Shown here piece after piece: positions 35,790 through 47,890 of a stretch of DNA of 49,627 nucleotides. The position numbers and the translations under genes were made by a program. The stretch's first letter is position 1. The number at the start of each line of letters is the position of its first letter. This DNA is from Streptomyces hygroscopicus subsp. hygroscopicus (GTDB lineage Bacteria; Actinomycetota; Actinomycetes; Streptomycetales; Streptomycetaceae). Below the pieces are notes generated by a model. It had not been told where the DNA came from, searched no databases, and saw only the letters and a program-made list of their open reading frames with translations. The stretch is taken from contig NZ_BBOX01000195.1 of assembly GCF_001553455.1 (NCBI RefSeq), forward strand, positions 1 through 49,627, written 5' to 3'.

Positions 35790-36956
35790 TCAGAGGTCCC
35801 GCGGGCCCCTGACGTCCGCGCGGCCCACGATCGTGCCCGCGCGGTCGATGCAGAGCACGTCCACCGCCACCGGCGCCCCGCGCAGTACCCCGAGCGCCGT
35901 GTCGCGGGCCGCCGCCGCGACCAGATCGCCGAGCGGTACGCCACGGGCGGAGCACAACTGCACCGTCTCCAGCCCGGTGTTGGCCCGTGCCACCGCCTCC
36001 GCCAGCTCCTCGTCCGCCCCGCCGCGGCGGGCCAGTTCCGCGAGGAAGCCCTTGTCCACCTGGGACCGTGAGGAGTGCAGGTCCAGATGTCCGGCGGCCA
36101 GTTTGGAGAGCTTGGCGAAGCCCCCGGCGACCGTCAGCCGGTCCACCGGGTGGCGGCGCAGATACTTCAGCACCGCCCCCGCGAAGTCACCCATGTCCAG
36201 CAGCGCGTCCTGCGGCAGCCCGTGCACGGCCACCGCCACCTTCTCGGACGTCGAGCCGGTACAGCCCGCCACATGCGTACGCCCCGCCGCCCGTGCGACG
36301 TCCACGCCGCGCCGGATGCTGTCGATCCACGCCGAGCAGGAGTAGGGCACCACGATGCCCGTCGTGCCGAGGATGGACAGCCCGCCGAGGATGCCCAGAC
36401 GCGGATTCCAGGTGGAGCGGGCGATCTCCTCGCCGTGGTCCACCGAGATCTCGATCTCGACATCACCGGTTCCGCCGTGCCGGGCCGCGACCGAGGCGAT
36501 GTGGTCGCGCATCATCCGGCGCGGCACGGGGTTGATGGCGGGTTCGCCCACCGGGAGGGGCAGTCCGGGCCGGGTCACCGTGCCGACACCAGGACCGGCC
36601 CGGAAGACCACTCCGCGGCCGGCCGGCAGGGCCCGTACCGTGGCCCTGACCAGCGCGCCGTGGGTCACGTCCGGGTCGTCGCCCGCGTCCTTGACGACCG
36701 CGGCCATGGCCCGGCCCGCCACCAGCTCCTCCGCCGCGAGCGCGAAGGCGGGCCGCTGCCCCCTGGGCAGTTCGATGGTCACCGGATCGGGGAACTCCGC
36801 ACTCAGCAGCGCGGTGTACGCGGCCGTCGCCGCGGCGGTCGCACACGCTCCGGTGGTCCAGCCGGGCCGCAGCCCCGACCGCTCCAGCTGCGCGCCCCGG
36901 CCCCCGGCCGCCTTGGTCTCCGTCCCCGCCTCAGCCATGGACCGGCCGCCGGACAT
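35790..36956 (-). CDS. cbiD: Cobalt-precorrin-5B C1-methyltransferase (CbiD family)
   Basis: The 388-residue protein contains LRPGWTTGACATAAATAA, the CbiD hallmark, plus IGGLSILGTTGIVVPYSCSAW and VAGCTGSTSEKVA (close to residues 220-250) and the GGFAKLSKLAAGHLDLHSSRSQVD segment. It methylates C1 during ring contraction chemistry. Two starts are possible: ATG 36956 (MSGGRS) or ATG 36939 (MAEAG); neither has a clear ribosome site. CbiD is the alternative to CobF, and here it serves alongside aerobic-type CobG and CobN. It is divergent from cobK across 35 bp and convergent with cobM. Confidence 0.95.
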   Translation of the reverse strand: MSGGRSMAEAGTETKAAGGRGAQLERSGLRPGWTTGACATAAATAAYTALLSAEFPDPVTIELPRGQRPAFALAAEELVAGRAMAAVVKDAGDDPDVTHGALVRATVRALPAGRGVVFRAGPGVGTVTRPGLPLPVGEPAINPVPRRMMRDHIASVAARHGGTGDVEIEISVDHGEEIARSTWNPRLGILGGLSILGTTGIVVPYSCSAWIDSIRRGVDVARAAGRTHVAGCTGSTSEKVAVAVHGLPQDALLDMGDFAGAVLKYLRRHPVDRLTVAGGFAKLSKLAAGHLDLHSSRSQVDKGFLAELARRGGADEELAEAVARANTGLETVQLCSARGVPLGDLVAAAARDTALGVLRGAPVAVDVLCIDRAGTIVGRADVRGPRDL

Positions 36957-36991
36957 ACGATGACGGGCGCACGGACGACGAAAGGCACCCG

Positions 36992-37750
36992 ATGACCAGC
37001 GCTCCGGCGCGCCATGTGCTCATCCTCGGCGGCACCACCGAGGCGCGCCGCCTCGCCGAGGACCTCGCCGACGACCCCGCCCTGCGCGTGACCAGCTCCC
37101 TCGCGGGCCGGGTCGCCGCCCCGCGGCTGCCCGTGGGGCAGGTGCGGATCGGCGGGTTCGGGGGCGCCGAGGGCATGGCCCGCTGGCTCCGTGAGCACCA
37201 GGTGGACGCGCTCATCGACGCCACCCATCCTTTCGCCGACACGATCAGTTCCCATGCGGCCCGTGCGGCCGCCGACGTCCATGTTCCCCTGCTCGCCCTG
37301 CGCCGCCCCGGCTGGGTACCCGGTCCGGGCGACCGCTGGCAGGACGTCGGCTCGCTGGCCGAGGCCGCGCGGCTGCTGCCGGACCTGGGGGAGCGGATCT
37401 TCCTCACCACGGGACGGATGGGCCTGGCCGCCTTCGCCCACCTGACCGAGCAGTGGTTCCTGGTCCGCTCGGTCGACGCCCCCGAGCCGCCGGTCCCGCC
37501 CCGGATGGAGGTGATCCTGGACCGCGGCCCGTTCACCCTCGAGGGAGAGGCGGAGCTGCTGCGCCGGCACCGCGTCGAGGTGCTGGTCACCAAGGACAGC
37601 GGCGCCCACGCCACCGCCCCCAAACTCACCGCCGCCCGCGCCGCCGGCATCCCTGTCGTCCTCATCCGCCGCCCACCCGCACCCGCGGGCGTCCCGGTGG
37701 CCGAAACCCCCGCCGAAGCCGCCGCCTGGCTGCGGACCACCCTGGTGTGA
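36992..37750 (+). CDS. cobK: Precorrin-6A reductase
   Basis: The 252-residue protein has HVLILGGTTEARRLAEDL at the N-terminus, LIDATHPFA at about 70-78 and FLTTGRMGLAAF plus LVTKDSGAHATAPKLTAA, the CobK/CbiJ motifs. It reduces the macrocycle with NADPH after ring contraction. The ATG at 36992 follows GAAAGGC. It is transcribed divergently from cbiD; a TACGAT at 36956-36961 may be its -10 element. It ends nine bases before the convergent cobIJ stop. Confidence 0.95.
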   Translation: MTSAPARHVLILGGTTEARRLAEDLADDPALRVTSSLAGRVAAPRLPVGQVRIGGFGGAEGMARWLREHQVDALIDATHPFADTISSHAARAAADVHVPLLALRRPGWVPGPGDRWQDVGSLAEAARLLPDLGERIFLTTGRMGLAAFAHLTEQWFLVRSVDAPEPPVPPRMEVILDRGPFTLEGEAELLRRHRVEVLVTKDSGAHATAPKLTAARAAGIPVVLIRRPPAPAGVPVAETPAEAAAWLRTTLV

Positions 37751-37759
37751 GCCCGGCGG

Positions 37760-39259
37760 TCAGCCCTCCGGGTAGCGGCGCGGGGTCCAGACGATCTCGG
37801 TGCCGTCGCCGCGGCGGACCGTGCGGGTCTGGGAGGAACCCACCAGGAGGATGGTGCGCATGTCGACCTCGGCCGGGTCGAGGTCGGCCAGGCGGACGAT
37901 CCGCACCCGTTCCGCGGGGCCTCCGATGTCGCGGCCGAGTACCACCGGGGTGTCCGGGGCGCGGTGTTCCAGCAGGAGTTCGCGGGCCTTGCCCACCTGC
38001 CAGACGCGGCTGCGCGAACCGGGGTTGTACAGGGCGAGCACCAGGTCGGCCGCCGCGGCGGCGCGCAGGCGCTCGGCGATGACCTCCCAGGGCTTGAGCC
38101 GGTCGGAGAGGGAGACCACCGCGTAGTCGTGGCCGAGCGGGGCGCCGGCCCGGGCGGCGGCGGCGTGGGCCGCCGTCATCCCGGGGACGATCCGCACCGG
38201 GACCTCGCGGTAGGGGTCCTCGGAGGCGGCCTCCAGGACGGCGGTGGCCATCGCGAACACGCCCGGGTCGCCCGAGGAGACGACGGCGACGCGCCGGCCC
38301 CGGCGGGCCAGGTCGAGGGCGAACTCGGCGCGTACGGCCTCGACCTTGTTGTCGGAGGCGTGGCGCGGCTGGCCCGGGCGTACCGGCACCCGGTCCAGAT
38401 AGGTGGTGTAGCCGACGAGGTCGTCGGCGGCCGACAGTTCGGCCCGTGCCTCGGGGGTGAGCCACAGCGGACCCGCCGGGCCGAGGCCGACGACGACGAC
38501 CTCGCCCGGGCCGGATCCCCCGCGTGGCGCGTCCACGCGGCTGGGCAGCACCGCCATCGAGAAGTACGGCACCGACTCGGGGTCGACCTCGGCCAGCCGG
38601 GCGGTCCGCTCCGCGTCCATCGTGGCGCGCTCCACATAGCGCGCGTCCGCGAGCCGCCCCGACCGCTCCAGCGCCCGCCGCACCGTCGGGAAGGTCCGGC
38701 CGAGCTTCATCACCGCCGCCGCGTCCGCCGTCGCCAGACGGGCCGTCAACTCCTCCTCCGGCAGGGTGCCGGGGAGGACCGTCAGCACCTCCTCGCCCTC
38801 CACCAGCGGTACGCCGAGCCGGGCGGCCGCGGCGCTGACCGAGGTGACACCGGGGACGACCTCGGTGGGGTAGCGGTCGGCGAGCCGCTTGTGCATGTGC
38901 ATGTACGAGCCGTAGAAGAGCGGATCGCCCTCCGCGAGCACCGCGACCGTGCGCCCCGCGTCCAGATGCGCGGCGAGCCGTGCCGCCGCCTCCGTGTAGA
39001 ACTCCTCCATCGCGCCCCGGTAACCGCCGGGATGGTCGGTGGACTCGGTGGTGACCGGGTAGACCAGCGGTTCCTCGATGTGGTCGGGCCGCAGATGCCG
39101 CTCGGCGATCGACCGCGCGATGCTGCGGCCGTGCCGGGCGCTGTGGTACGCGACGACATCGGCCTGGGCGATGACCTCCACGGCGCGTACGGTCATCAGG
39201 GAGGGGTCGCCGGGGCCGAGCCCCACACCGTAGAGCCGGCCCGTCTGCTGCTCGCTCAC
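37760..39259 (-). CDS. cobIJ: Precorrin-2 C20- / precorrin-3B C17-methyltransferase fusion
   Basis: The 499-residue protein is two SAM-dependent tetrapyrrole methylases in series. The CobI half (about 1-245) has [38 protein letters not shown] and [15 protein letters not shown]; the CobJ half (about 250-499) has [40 protein letters not shown] and [19 protein letters not shown]. Together they methylate C20 and then C17 with ring contraction. This fusion is usual in actinobacteria. The GTG at 39259 overlaps the cobH stop as GTGA. Confidence 0.96.
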   Translation of the reverse strand: MSEQQTGRLYGVGLGPGDPSLMTVRAVEVIAQADVVAYHSARHGRSIARSIAERHLRPDHIEEPLVYPVTTESTDHPGGYRGAMEEFYTEAAARLAAHLDAGRTVAVLAEGDPLFYGSYMHMHKRLADRYPTEVVPGVTSVSAAAARLGVPLVEGEEVLTVLPGTLPEEELTARLATADAAAVMKLGRTFPTVRRALERSGRLADARYVERATMDAERTARLAEVDPESVPYFSMAVLPSRVDAPRGGSGPGEVVVVGLGPAGPLWLTPEARAELSAADDLVGYTTYLDRVPVRPGQPRHASDNKVEAVRAEFALDLARRGRRVAVVSSGDPGVFAMATAVLEAASEDPYREVPVRIVPGMTAAHAAAARAGAPLGHDYAVVSLSDRLKPWEVIAERLRAAAAADLVLALYNPGSRSRVWQVGKARELLLEHRAPDTPVVLGRDIGGPAERVRIVRLADLDPAEVDMRTILLVGSSQTRTVRRGDGTEIVWTPRRYPEG

Positions 39260-39906
39260 TCTTCCTCGCTCGCTATCGCGTTGATCGCGGCCGCGGCGAT
39301 GGCGCTGCCGCCGCGCCGGCCGTGCACCACCAGGTGGTCGAGCGCGGCCGGATGTCCGGCCAGCGCCTCCTTGGACTCTGCGGCGCCGATGAAGCCCACC
39401 GGCACGCCGATCACGGCGGCCGGGCGCGGTCCGTCCGCCCCGCCTTCCTCGATCATCTCCAGCAGCCGGAACAGGGCGGTCGGGGCGTTGCCGACCGCCA
39501 CCACCGCCCCTTCGAGCCGGTCCCGCCACAGCTCCAGCGCGGCGGCGCTGCGCGTGGTGCCCATGCGGCGTGCCAACTCCGGTACGGCCGGGTCCGAAAG
39601 CGTGCAGATCACCTCGTTGTCGGCGGGCAGCCGCTTGCGGGTGACCCCGCTGGCCACCATGCGCGCGTCACAGAGCACGGGCGCGCCGGCCCGCAGCGCG
39701 GCGCGGGCCCGGGAGACCACCTCGGTCGTGTACGCGAGGTCCTTGACCAGGTCGACCATGCCGCAGGCGTGGATCATCCGCACCGCGACCTGGCTGACGT
39801 CGGCGGGCAGCCCGCCGAGGTCGGCCTCGGCACGGATGGTGGCAAAGGAGGCGCGGTAGATGGCCGCTCCGTCCTTCTCGTAGTCGAACACGGTGTCCTC
39901 GATCAT
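39256..39906 (-). CDS. cobH: Precorrin-8X methylmutase
   Basis: The 216-residue enzyme moves the methyl group from C11 to C12 to give hydrogenobyrinate. It shows the family motifs [18 protein letters not shown] with the catalytic His, [21 protein letters not shown] and [17 protein letters not shown]. Length is normal. The ATG at 39906 overlaps the cobG stop by four bases (ATGA), and the stop overlaps cobIJ by four, so cobG-cobH-cobIJ is a tightly packed reverse operon. Confidence 0.96.
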   Translation of the reverse strand: MIEDTVFDYEKDGAAIYRASFATIRAEADLGGLPADVSQVAVRMIHACGMVDLVKDLAYTTEVVSRARAALRAGAPVLCDARMVASGVTRKRLPADNEVICTLSDPAVPELARRMGTTRSAAALELWRDRLEGAVVAVGNAPTALFRLLEMIEEGGADGPRPAAVIGVPVGFIGAAESKEALAGHPAALDHLVVHGRRGGSAIAAAAINAIASEEE

Positions 39907-41591
39907 GTCGTTCCGCGGGCCGCCGCCACGGCGCCGGCCAACTGCTCTGTTGTCACATCCACGCTGTCCGCCTCCGGCGTGTCTCTCCTCGCACCCCGTA
40001 CGGCGATCCGGTAGCCCGCGTCGCCGGTCGCCAGCGCGTCCACCCAGCGGCCCCCGGGGTGACCGCAGCGCCGTTCACAGCCGGAGACGTACACCGGCAG
40101 GGGAGCGGTACCGGGGCCTGGGCCTGGTTCGGGGCCTGGTTCGGGGACGAGTCCGGGGTCGGGGCCGGTGCCGGTACCGGGGCCGGGCTCGTCCCGGTCG
40201 TCGCCGGGCGCCGTGTCCCCGGCCACCCGTCCCGCACCCGCGGCCCCCCGTGCCGTGTCCCCGGCCCTGCGTGCCGCACCCGCGGCCCCCCGTGCCGTGT
40301 CCCCGGCCCTGCGTGCCGCACCCGCGGCCCCCCACGCCGTACCCCCGGCCGCCCGCTCCGTATCCGCGACCATGCGCGCCGTGTCGGCCCGCACATCCGC
40401 CAGGGACTTGGCGCAGCCCGGCCGTCCCGTGCACGCGCCGACCCCGAGCCACGGTGAGTCCGGCGCGGTCACCAGTCCCGCCTCGGACAGCGCGGAGCAG
40501 GCGTCGCGGGCGCCGTCCGGGGACAGCCCGGGGAGCACCACGCCGCGCCAGGGTGTCATACGCAGCTCGTCCGCCCCGCTCCGGGAGGCGAGCGCGGTGA
40601 GCAACCGCCACTGGTCCGCGTCGGCCCGGCCGAGCGGTACGGCCACCGACACCGCGTGGCGCCCCTCCGGCCCGGTCACCAGCCCCGGCGCGGGCGGCGG
40701 TTGCGGGGTCTTCGGGCCCGGCGCGTCCGGCCGAGGCACCGCGTCGATGCCCGCGGCGGCGAGCCGGGCCGCCACGCCTTCGGTGGTCACGGCGTGTTGC
40801 GCGGGCAGCTCCCGTACCCGCCAGGCCCGTGTGCCGCTTTCCCGCACCCTCGTCAGGAACTCGGCGGCGGCCAGCGCGGCCGCACGCGGCGCGTCCCCGC
40901 CCCGCACCCACAGCACTGCCCGCGGTGTGTCGCCGCCCCTTCCCGCACCCCGCTGCGCCACGTCGTCGGCGACGACGCACCGGTCAGCGCCCGCGCCAGC
41001 GGCGCGACACGCCGTAGCGGCCATCCGCAGCAGGGCTCCGCCGTCGGGCGTTGCGATCAATGTCACATCCGCGCCCAGGGTGGCCACATCACCACGCCCA
41101 TCGTCCAGCGCGAACAGAAACCTGCCCGACAAGCCCGACAATTCCCCGTGCTCCGCCGGTGTGCCGCCGCACAGCACGGCGTCCAACTCCCGTACCCACC
41201 CGGTGACATCGGCGTACCCCTCGCCGTCCAGGCCGGACAGTGGCGACGCCACGACGTTGCGCACCCGGTCATGGCGGTCCGAGGGCAGCAGTCCGGCCGT
41301 CCGCAGCCGGGCCGCCAGCTCCGCGCCGCACCCCGCCTCAAGGCCGCGTACCTGCAGGTTGCCCCGTGAGGTGATGTCCAGCCGGCCGTCGCCCAGCTCC
41401 TCGGCCACCCGCCCCACCACGGTCGCCTGACGGGCCGTCAGCAAGCCGCCCGGCACCCGGATCCGCGCGAGCGAACCGTCGTCCGCCGGGTGCAGCCGCA
41501 GCGCGCCGGGACAGGCGTCGTCGCGTCCGCGTATGGGGGGTTCGTCCCCTGATGGGGTGGTTGTCGGGGGGAGGGGCATGGCGGCGAGCAT
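39903..41591 (-). CDS. cobG: Precorrin-3B synthase with a low-complexity insert
   Basis: The 562-residue sulfite/nitrite-reductase-like monooxygenase makes precorrin-3B with O2, so it marks the aerobic route. It has the ferredoxin-like half-domains ([26 protein letters not shown]) and the 4Fe-4S ligands Cys387-x5-Cys393 and Cys505-x3-Cys509. About 111 residues separate the two cysteine pairs, whereas E. coli CysI has 38. The extra is Ala/Arg/Gly-rich and includes 14-residue tandem repeats, then a Pro/Gly-rich stretch. The frame stays open, so it is not obviously broken. The start is uncertain: ATG 41591 or 41579, neither with a ribosome site. It is divergent from cobN. Confidence 0.92.
   Translation of the reverse strand: MLAAMPLPPTTTPSGDEPPIRGRDDACPGALRLHPADDGSLARIRVPGGLLTARQATVVGRVAEELGDGRLDITSRGNLQVRGLEAGCGAELAARLRTAGLLPSDRHDRVRNVVASPLSGLDGEGYADVTGWVRELDAVLCGGTPAEHGELSGLSGRFLFALDDGRGDVATLGADVTLIATPDGGALLRMAATACRAAGAGADRCVVADDVAQRGAGRGGDTPRAVLWVRGGDAPRAAALAAAEFLTRVRESGTRAWRVRELPAQHAVTTEGVAARLAAAGIDAVPRPDAPGPKTPQPPPAPGLVTGPEGRHAVSVAVPLGRADADQWRLLTALASRSGADELRMTPWRGVVLPGLSPDGARDACSALSEAGLVTAPDSPWLGVGACTGRPGCAKSLADVRADTARMVADTERAAGGTAWGAAGAARRAGDTARGAAGAARRAGDTARGAAGAGRVAGDTAPGDDRDEPGPGTGTGPDPGLVPEPGPEPGPGPGTAPLPVYVSGCERRCGHPGGRWVDALATGDAGYRIAVRGARRDTPEADSVDVTTEQLAGAVAAARGTT
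40210..40350. repeat. 42-bp tandem repeat inside cobG
   Basis: The string CGCACCCGCGG recurs at 40233, 40275 and 40317, an exact 42-bp period (14 codons), with degenerate partial units on both sides. The copies are nearly identical, so the array looks young and may vary in copy number between strains. It encodes [14 protein letters not shown] repeats between the two Fe-S cysteine pairs. Confidence 0.85.
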
Positions 41592-41663
41592 ACCGACGAT
41601 CCGGTCCGGCCCACCGCCCCGGCCGGGCCGGATGTCACCGCCCCGTGCCAGGCCGGCAACGCT

Positions 41664-41669
41664 TACTAT
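41664..41669 (+). promoter_or_regulatory. -10 element of the riboswitch/cobN transcript
   Basis: TACTAT lies about 40 bp upstream of the riboswitch in an AT-richer patch. A short GC hairpin (CGGCGGG/CCCGCCG, 41676-41699) follows. No clear -35 element is seen. It is a plausible transcription start for the cobN mRNA at about 41676. Confidence 0.45.
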
Positions 41670-41706
41670 GCTCAGCGGCGGGTCGGTCCCGGCCCGCCGG
41701 ACGCAC

Positions 41707-41818
41707 AAGACGGCGTTCACGGTAGGAAGCCGGTGGAAATCCGGCGCGGTCCCGCCACTGTGAGCGCGGCGGCTGCCCCGCGGCAGCGGCCGGGCGAGCC
41801 AGGAACTACCGCCGTCTT
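41707..41818 (+). promoter_or_regulatory. Cobalamin riboswitch
   Basis: The element contains GGTGGAAATCCGG (the conserved L-shaped core), CGGTCCCGCCACTGTGAG with the B12-box-type GCCACTG, and GAGCCAGGAAC near the end. P1 is formed by AAGACGGCG (41707-41715) and CGCCGTCTT (41810-41818), nine perfect pairs. It lies in the cobN 5' leader, 43 bp before its ATG. Adenosyl- or other cobalamin binding should lower cobN expression, probably at translation since no terminator follows. Only the forward transcript carries it; the divergent cobG operon does not. Confidence 0.95.
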
Positions 41819-41861
41819 CAACCCGCCCGGGGCGCGGACCCCGAGGAAGGCATGCCGCCGC

Positions 41862-45503
<3,642 letters not shown>

Positions 45504-45519
45504 GCCGCCGTCGTACGGG

Positions 45520-45640
45520 CCGGACGCGGGCCTGACACGGGCCGGGGCGCGGAACTGACGTGGGCCGGGCGCGGCATTGACGCGGTCCTGACGCGGGCCG
45601 GGGCGCGGGACTGACGCGGGCCGGGCAGCGCCCCGGCCGC
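45520..45640. repeat. Degenerate repeat of about 22 bp after cobN
   Basis: CTGACGCGGGCCGGGGCGCGG-like units begin near 45532, 45554, 45588 and 45611, with a shortened copy at about 45577. The array starts a few bases after the cobN stop. The rest of the 277-bp gap to the next gene is plain GGCC-rich sequence with no gene seen. Confidence 0.6.
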
Positions 45641-45780
45641 CTGTCCGGTCCGGCCTGGTCATGGTCCGGACCGGGCCGTGACCAGGCCGGACCGGTGCGG
45701 TCACGCCCGGCCCGTTCCGGCCCTCGCCCGGGGTCGGTGTGGCCCGGCCCGGGCGGACCGGGCCACCTTCGGGCTCCGGC

Positions 45781-46047
45781 TCAGCCGGCGGAGGACCTCG
45801 TGGCGGGCCGGGCGGCCGCGTGGACCCGGTCCGGCCAGGGGGGACAGCTGACCAGTTCGGCCCACTCGCGGTCGTAGCGGCCGGGCACCGCGCGCCCCGC
45901 GGACGTCCAGCGCTCGACCAGCGCCGCGTAGATGGGGACGGATGTGGATGTGTGAACGGTCTGATGAACCGTTCCGTCGCCTTCGGTGCTCCGGTCCAGC
46001 GCTCTGCTCGGCTGCGAGAGAGAACGGCGTCGCATCGTCGTCGTCAT
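45781..46047 (-). CDS. Small conserved hypothetical protein
   Basis: The 88-residue frame contains TSTSVPIYAALVERWTSAGRAVPGRYDREWAELVSCPPW, which resembles a group of small Streptomyces hypotheticals with a YxxLVxxWxxxGRxVPGRxDxEW pattern (recalled, not searched). No membrane helix or signal is seen. The start is uncertain: ATG 46047 or ATG 46035, both without a ribosome site. A 7-bp inverted repeat (45954-45974) lies inside the frame. It is convergent with cobN and divergent from the CDF transporter. Function unknown. Confidence 0.6.
   Translation of the reverse strand: MTTTMRRRSLSQPSRALDRSTEGDGTVHQTVHTSTSVPIYAALVERWTSAGRAVPGRYDREWAELVSCPPWPDRVHAAARPATRSSAG
45954..45974. promoter_or_regulatory. 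7-bp inverted repeat GAACGGT/ACCGTTC
   Basis: GAACGGT (45954-45960) and ACCGTTC (45968-45974) are perfect arms around a 7-bp spacer. It falls inside the first third of the small hypothetical gene. It could be an operator if that gene starts later than thought, but no in-frame start codon lies downstream of it. Confidence 0.25.
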
Positions 46048-46174
46048 ATTCGGACAACGCGCCCCGCTCCGCCGGGTCACCTCCCGCCCACCGGTCTCAC
46101 CCGCATCGGCGTGGTGTCGCACATGTCAGCGACTCCCGGGCGGCCCGTCCGGACGGCCGGGCCGGTCGCCGGGG

Positions 46175-46300
46175 GCGATCAGCTTTTTCGTAGTCCGAAA
46201 ATGAAAAGCGTTGCCGCATTCATAAAAGTCATTCACCAAAAGTCTCTTGATAACCGTCTCCATTGCAGCCTTTGGTGATTCCCCCCATGGCTGCTTCAAT
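46175..46300 (+). promoter_or_regulatory. AT-rich promoter region of the CDF exporter
   Basis: This segment is the most AT-rich stretch seen in the window, with GAAAATGAAAAGCG at 46197-46210, CATTCATAAAAGTCATTCA at 46217-46235 and TTGATAACC. GAAAATGA matches half of the Streptomyces Zur box (recalled as TGAAAATGATTTTCA), and ATGAA (46201-46205) faces TTCAT (46219-46223). A metal-responsive operator is plausible but the match is partial. Confidence 0.35.
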
Positions 46301-46334
46301 TGCGCTGTCCCGAAGACGATTCGAGGAGGAGCGG

Positions 46335-47333
46335 GTGGGAGCTCATGCGCACGGACCCGGCGAGGGGCACGGCGGACCTGGGCGCGGCGGCCACGCGCAC
46401 GGGGTGGCGGAGAACGCCGACCGCCGGTGGCTGTCCATCGCCCTCGCGCTGATCAGCGGCTTCATGGTGGTCGAGGTCGTCGTCGGGATCATCGCCCGGT
46501 CGGTGGCGCTGCTGTCCGACGCGGCCCATATGCTCACCGACGCCGCCTCGATCGTTCTCGCCCTCATAGCCATCCGGCTCTCGGCGCGGCCCGCACGTGG
46601 TGGATACACCTATGGGCTCAAGCGGTCGGAAATTCTTTCCGCCCAGGCCAATGGCCTTTCCCTGCTGCTGCTCGGCGCCTATCTCGGCTATGAGGGAGTG
46701 GCGCGGCTGATCGATCCGCCCGAGGTGACCGGTGGTCTGGTGCTGACCACGGCGCTGGCCGGGGTGGTGGTGAACCTCGCCGCCGCGTGGTGCATGTCGA
46801 AGGCGAACCGCTCCTCGCTCAATGTCGAGGGCGCCTTCCAGCACGTGCTCAACGACCTCTACGCCTTCATCGCCACCGCCGTCGCCGGACTGGTGGTGCT
46901 GACGACGGGCTTCGCCCGGGCCGACGCGATCGCCGGTCTGGTGGTGGTCGTCCTCATGATCAAGGCGGGTGTGGACCTGCTGCGGGCCTCCGGCCGGGTG
47001 CTGCTGGAGGCCGCCCCCGCTGGCGTCGAGCCCGACGAGGTGGGCGGTCGGCTGGTCGCCCACGGGCAGGTGGCCGAGGTGCACGATCTGCACGTCTGGC
47101 AGATCACCTCGGGCGAGGTCTCGCTCTCCGCCCACGTCCTGGTCGCGGCGGAAGGCGACTGCCATGCGGTCCGGGAGGGCCTGGAGGCCGTGCTGCGCGC
47201 CGAGTACGGGATCACCCACACCACGCTCCAGGTCGACCATCTGGGCGACCTCGCCCCCAGGGGGCGGACGGATGGGGAGCACTGCCTGACCGCCCACGGC
47301 CCGGTGCACCGGGCCGCGCCGCGGGACCACTGA
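46335..47333 (+). CDS. Cation diffusion facilitator (CDF) metal exporter
   Basis: The 332-residue protein starts with a His-rich stretch (GAHAHGPGEGHGGPGRGGHAHG) and has six transmembrane helices. The metal site residues are the paired HxxxD motifs: LLSDAAHMLTDAA in helix 2 and HVLNDLYAF in helix 5. The cytoplasmic end has EVHDLHVWQITSGEVSLSAHV. It should export Zn2+, Co2+ or similar ions in exchange for protons. The GTG at 46335 with GAGGAGGA just ahead is preferred over the ATG at 46287 or 46263. Its location near cobN could reflect cobalt or zinc balance, but that is inference. Confidence 0.92.
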   Translation: MGAHAHGPGEGHGGPGRGGHAHGVAENADRRWLSIALALISGFMVVEVVVGIIARSVALLSDAAHMLTDAASIVLALIAIRLSARPARGGYTYGLKRSEILSAQANGLSLLLLGAYLGYEGVARLIDPPEVTGGLVLTTALAGVVVNLAAAWCMSKANRSSLNVEGAFQHVLNDLYAFIATAVAGLVVLTTGFARADAIAGLVVVVLMIKAGVDLLRASGRVLLEAAPAGVEPDEVGGRLVAHGQVAEVHDLHVWQITSGEVSLSAHVLVAAEGDCHAVREGLEAVLRAEYGITHTTLQVDHLGDLAPRGRTDGEHCLTAHGPVHRAAPRDH

Positions 47334-47442
47334 GGGGCGCGGCCGGCGGCGCGGTGCGTGGGCCCGCCGGGAGGCGTCTCGGGCAGCGGCCGTCCCGGCC
47401 GACGGCGGTCTCGGCCGGTGGCGGTCTCGGGCGGCGGCGGTC

Positions 47443-47568
47443 TCAGGCGGCGGCCGGGGCGCCCGGGGTGAAGGCGGCGGTCAGGACCTTCTTGGTGACG
47501 TGGGCGACCAGCGCTTCGAGGGCGATACGGGCCAGCTTGGCCAGTACGGTCGTCAGGATCTCGGCCAT
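47443..47568 (-). CDS. 41-residue amphipathic peptide of unknown function
   Basis: ATG (47568) to TGA (47443-47445) encodes 41 residues, beginning MAEILTTVLAKLARIAL and continuing EALVAHVTKKVLTAAF before a Pro/Ala end. 38 of 41 codons end in G or C. GAGG lies ten bases upstream, and an inverted repeat GGAAGC/GCTTCC (47601-47621) lies ahead. Charged or polar residues at 3, 7, 11, 14, 18 and 25-26 fall on one helix face, the rest is Leu/Val/Ala, and net charge is about +2. There is no signal peptide. It resembles in style leaderless bacteriocins or small membrane-active peptides; no modification or immunity gene is recognised nearby. Unknown function. Confidence 0.6.
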   Translation of the reverse strand: MAEILTTVLAKLARIALEALVAHVTKKVLTAAFTPGAPAAA

Positions 47569-47890
47569 GGGGGTGGTACCTCACTGGGGGAACTCGATAC
47601 GGAAGCCAGGCATCCGCTTCCATCGAAGAGGGTGGACGGTCCCGGTGAGGACCCGGGGGACTCCAGGTGTGACGCAGATGAACGGATGGCGAGCTCTTGG
47701 GGTGTGTCCCGCGTGGCGCGGTGCCCTGTGTGTCGGGTGTGTCTCGCGTGTTGGGTGTGCCCGGTGCGGCGGGGTGCCCCGCGTGGCGGGATGCCCTACG
47801 TGTCGGGTGTGCTCCGCGCGGCGGCGTGCCTCGAGCCTCGGGCTTCCCCGCGCGTCAAGCGGTCTCCCGCGCGTCGGCGTGTCCCGTGCG
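47569..47890. repeat. GT-rich degenerate repeats upstream of the small peptide
   Basis: From about 47695 to 47890, units such as GTGTCGGGTGTG and GCGTGGCG recur at irregular spacing (TGTGTCGGGTGTGTCTCGCG, ACGTGTCGGGTGTGCTCCGCG). 47569-47694 holds the GGAAGC/GCTTCC repeat and the likely promoter of the 41-residue peptide gene. No protein gene is supported. Confidence 0.5.

Noticed and set aside
41733..41861. In-frame upstream extension of CobN through the riboswitch
   Set aside because: The region forms the cobalamin aptamer and its P1 stem; the conserved protein starts at MILLLSTSDTDLL.
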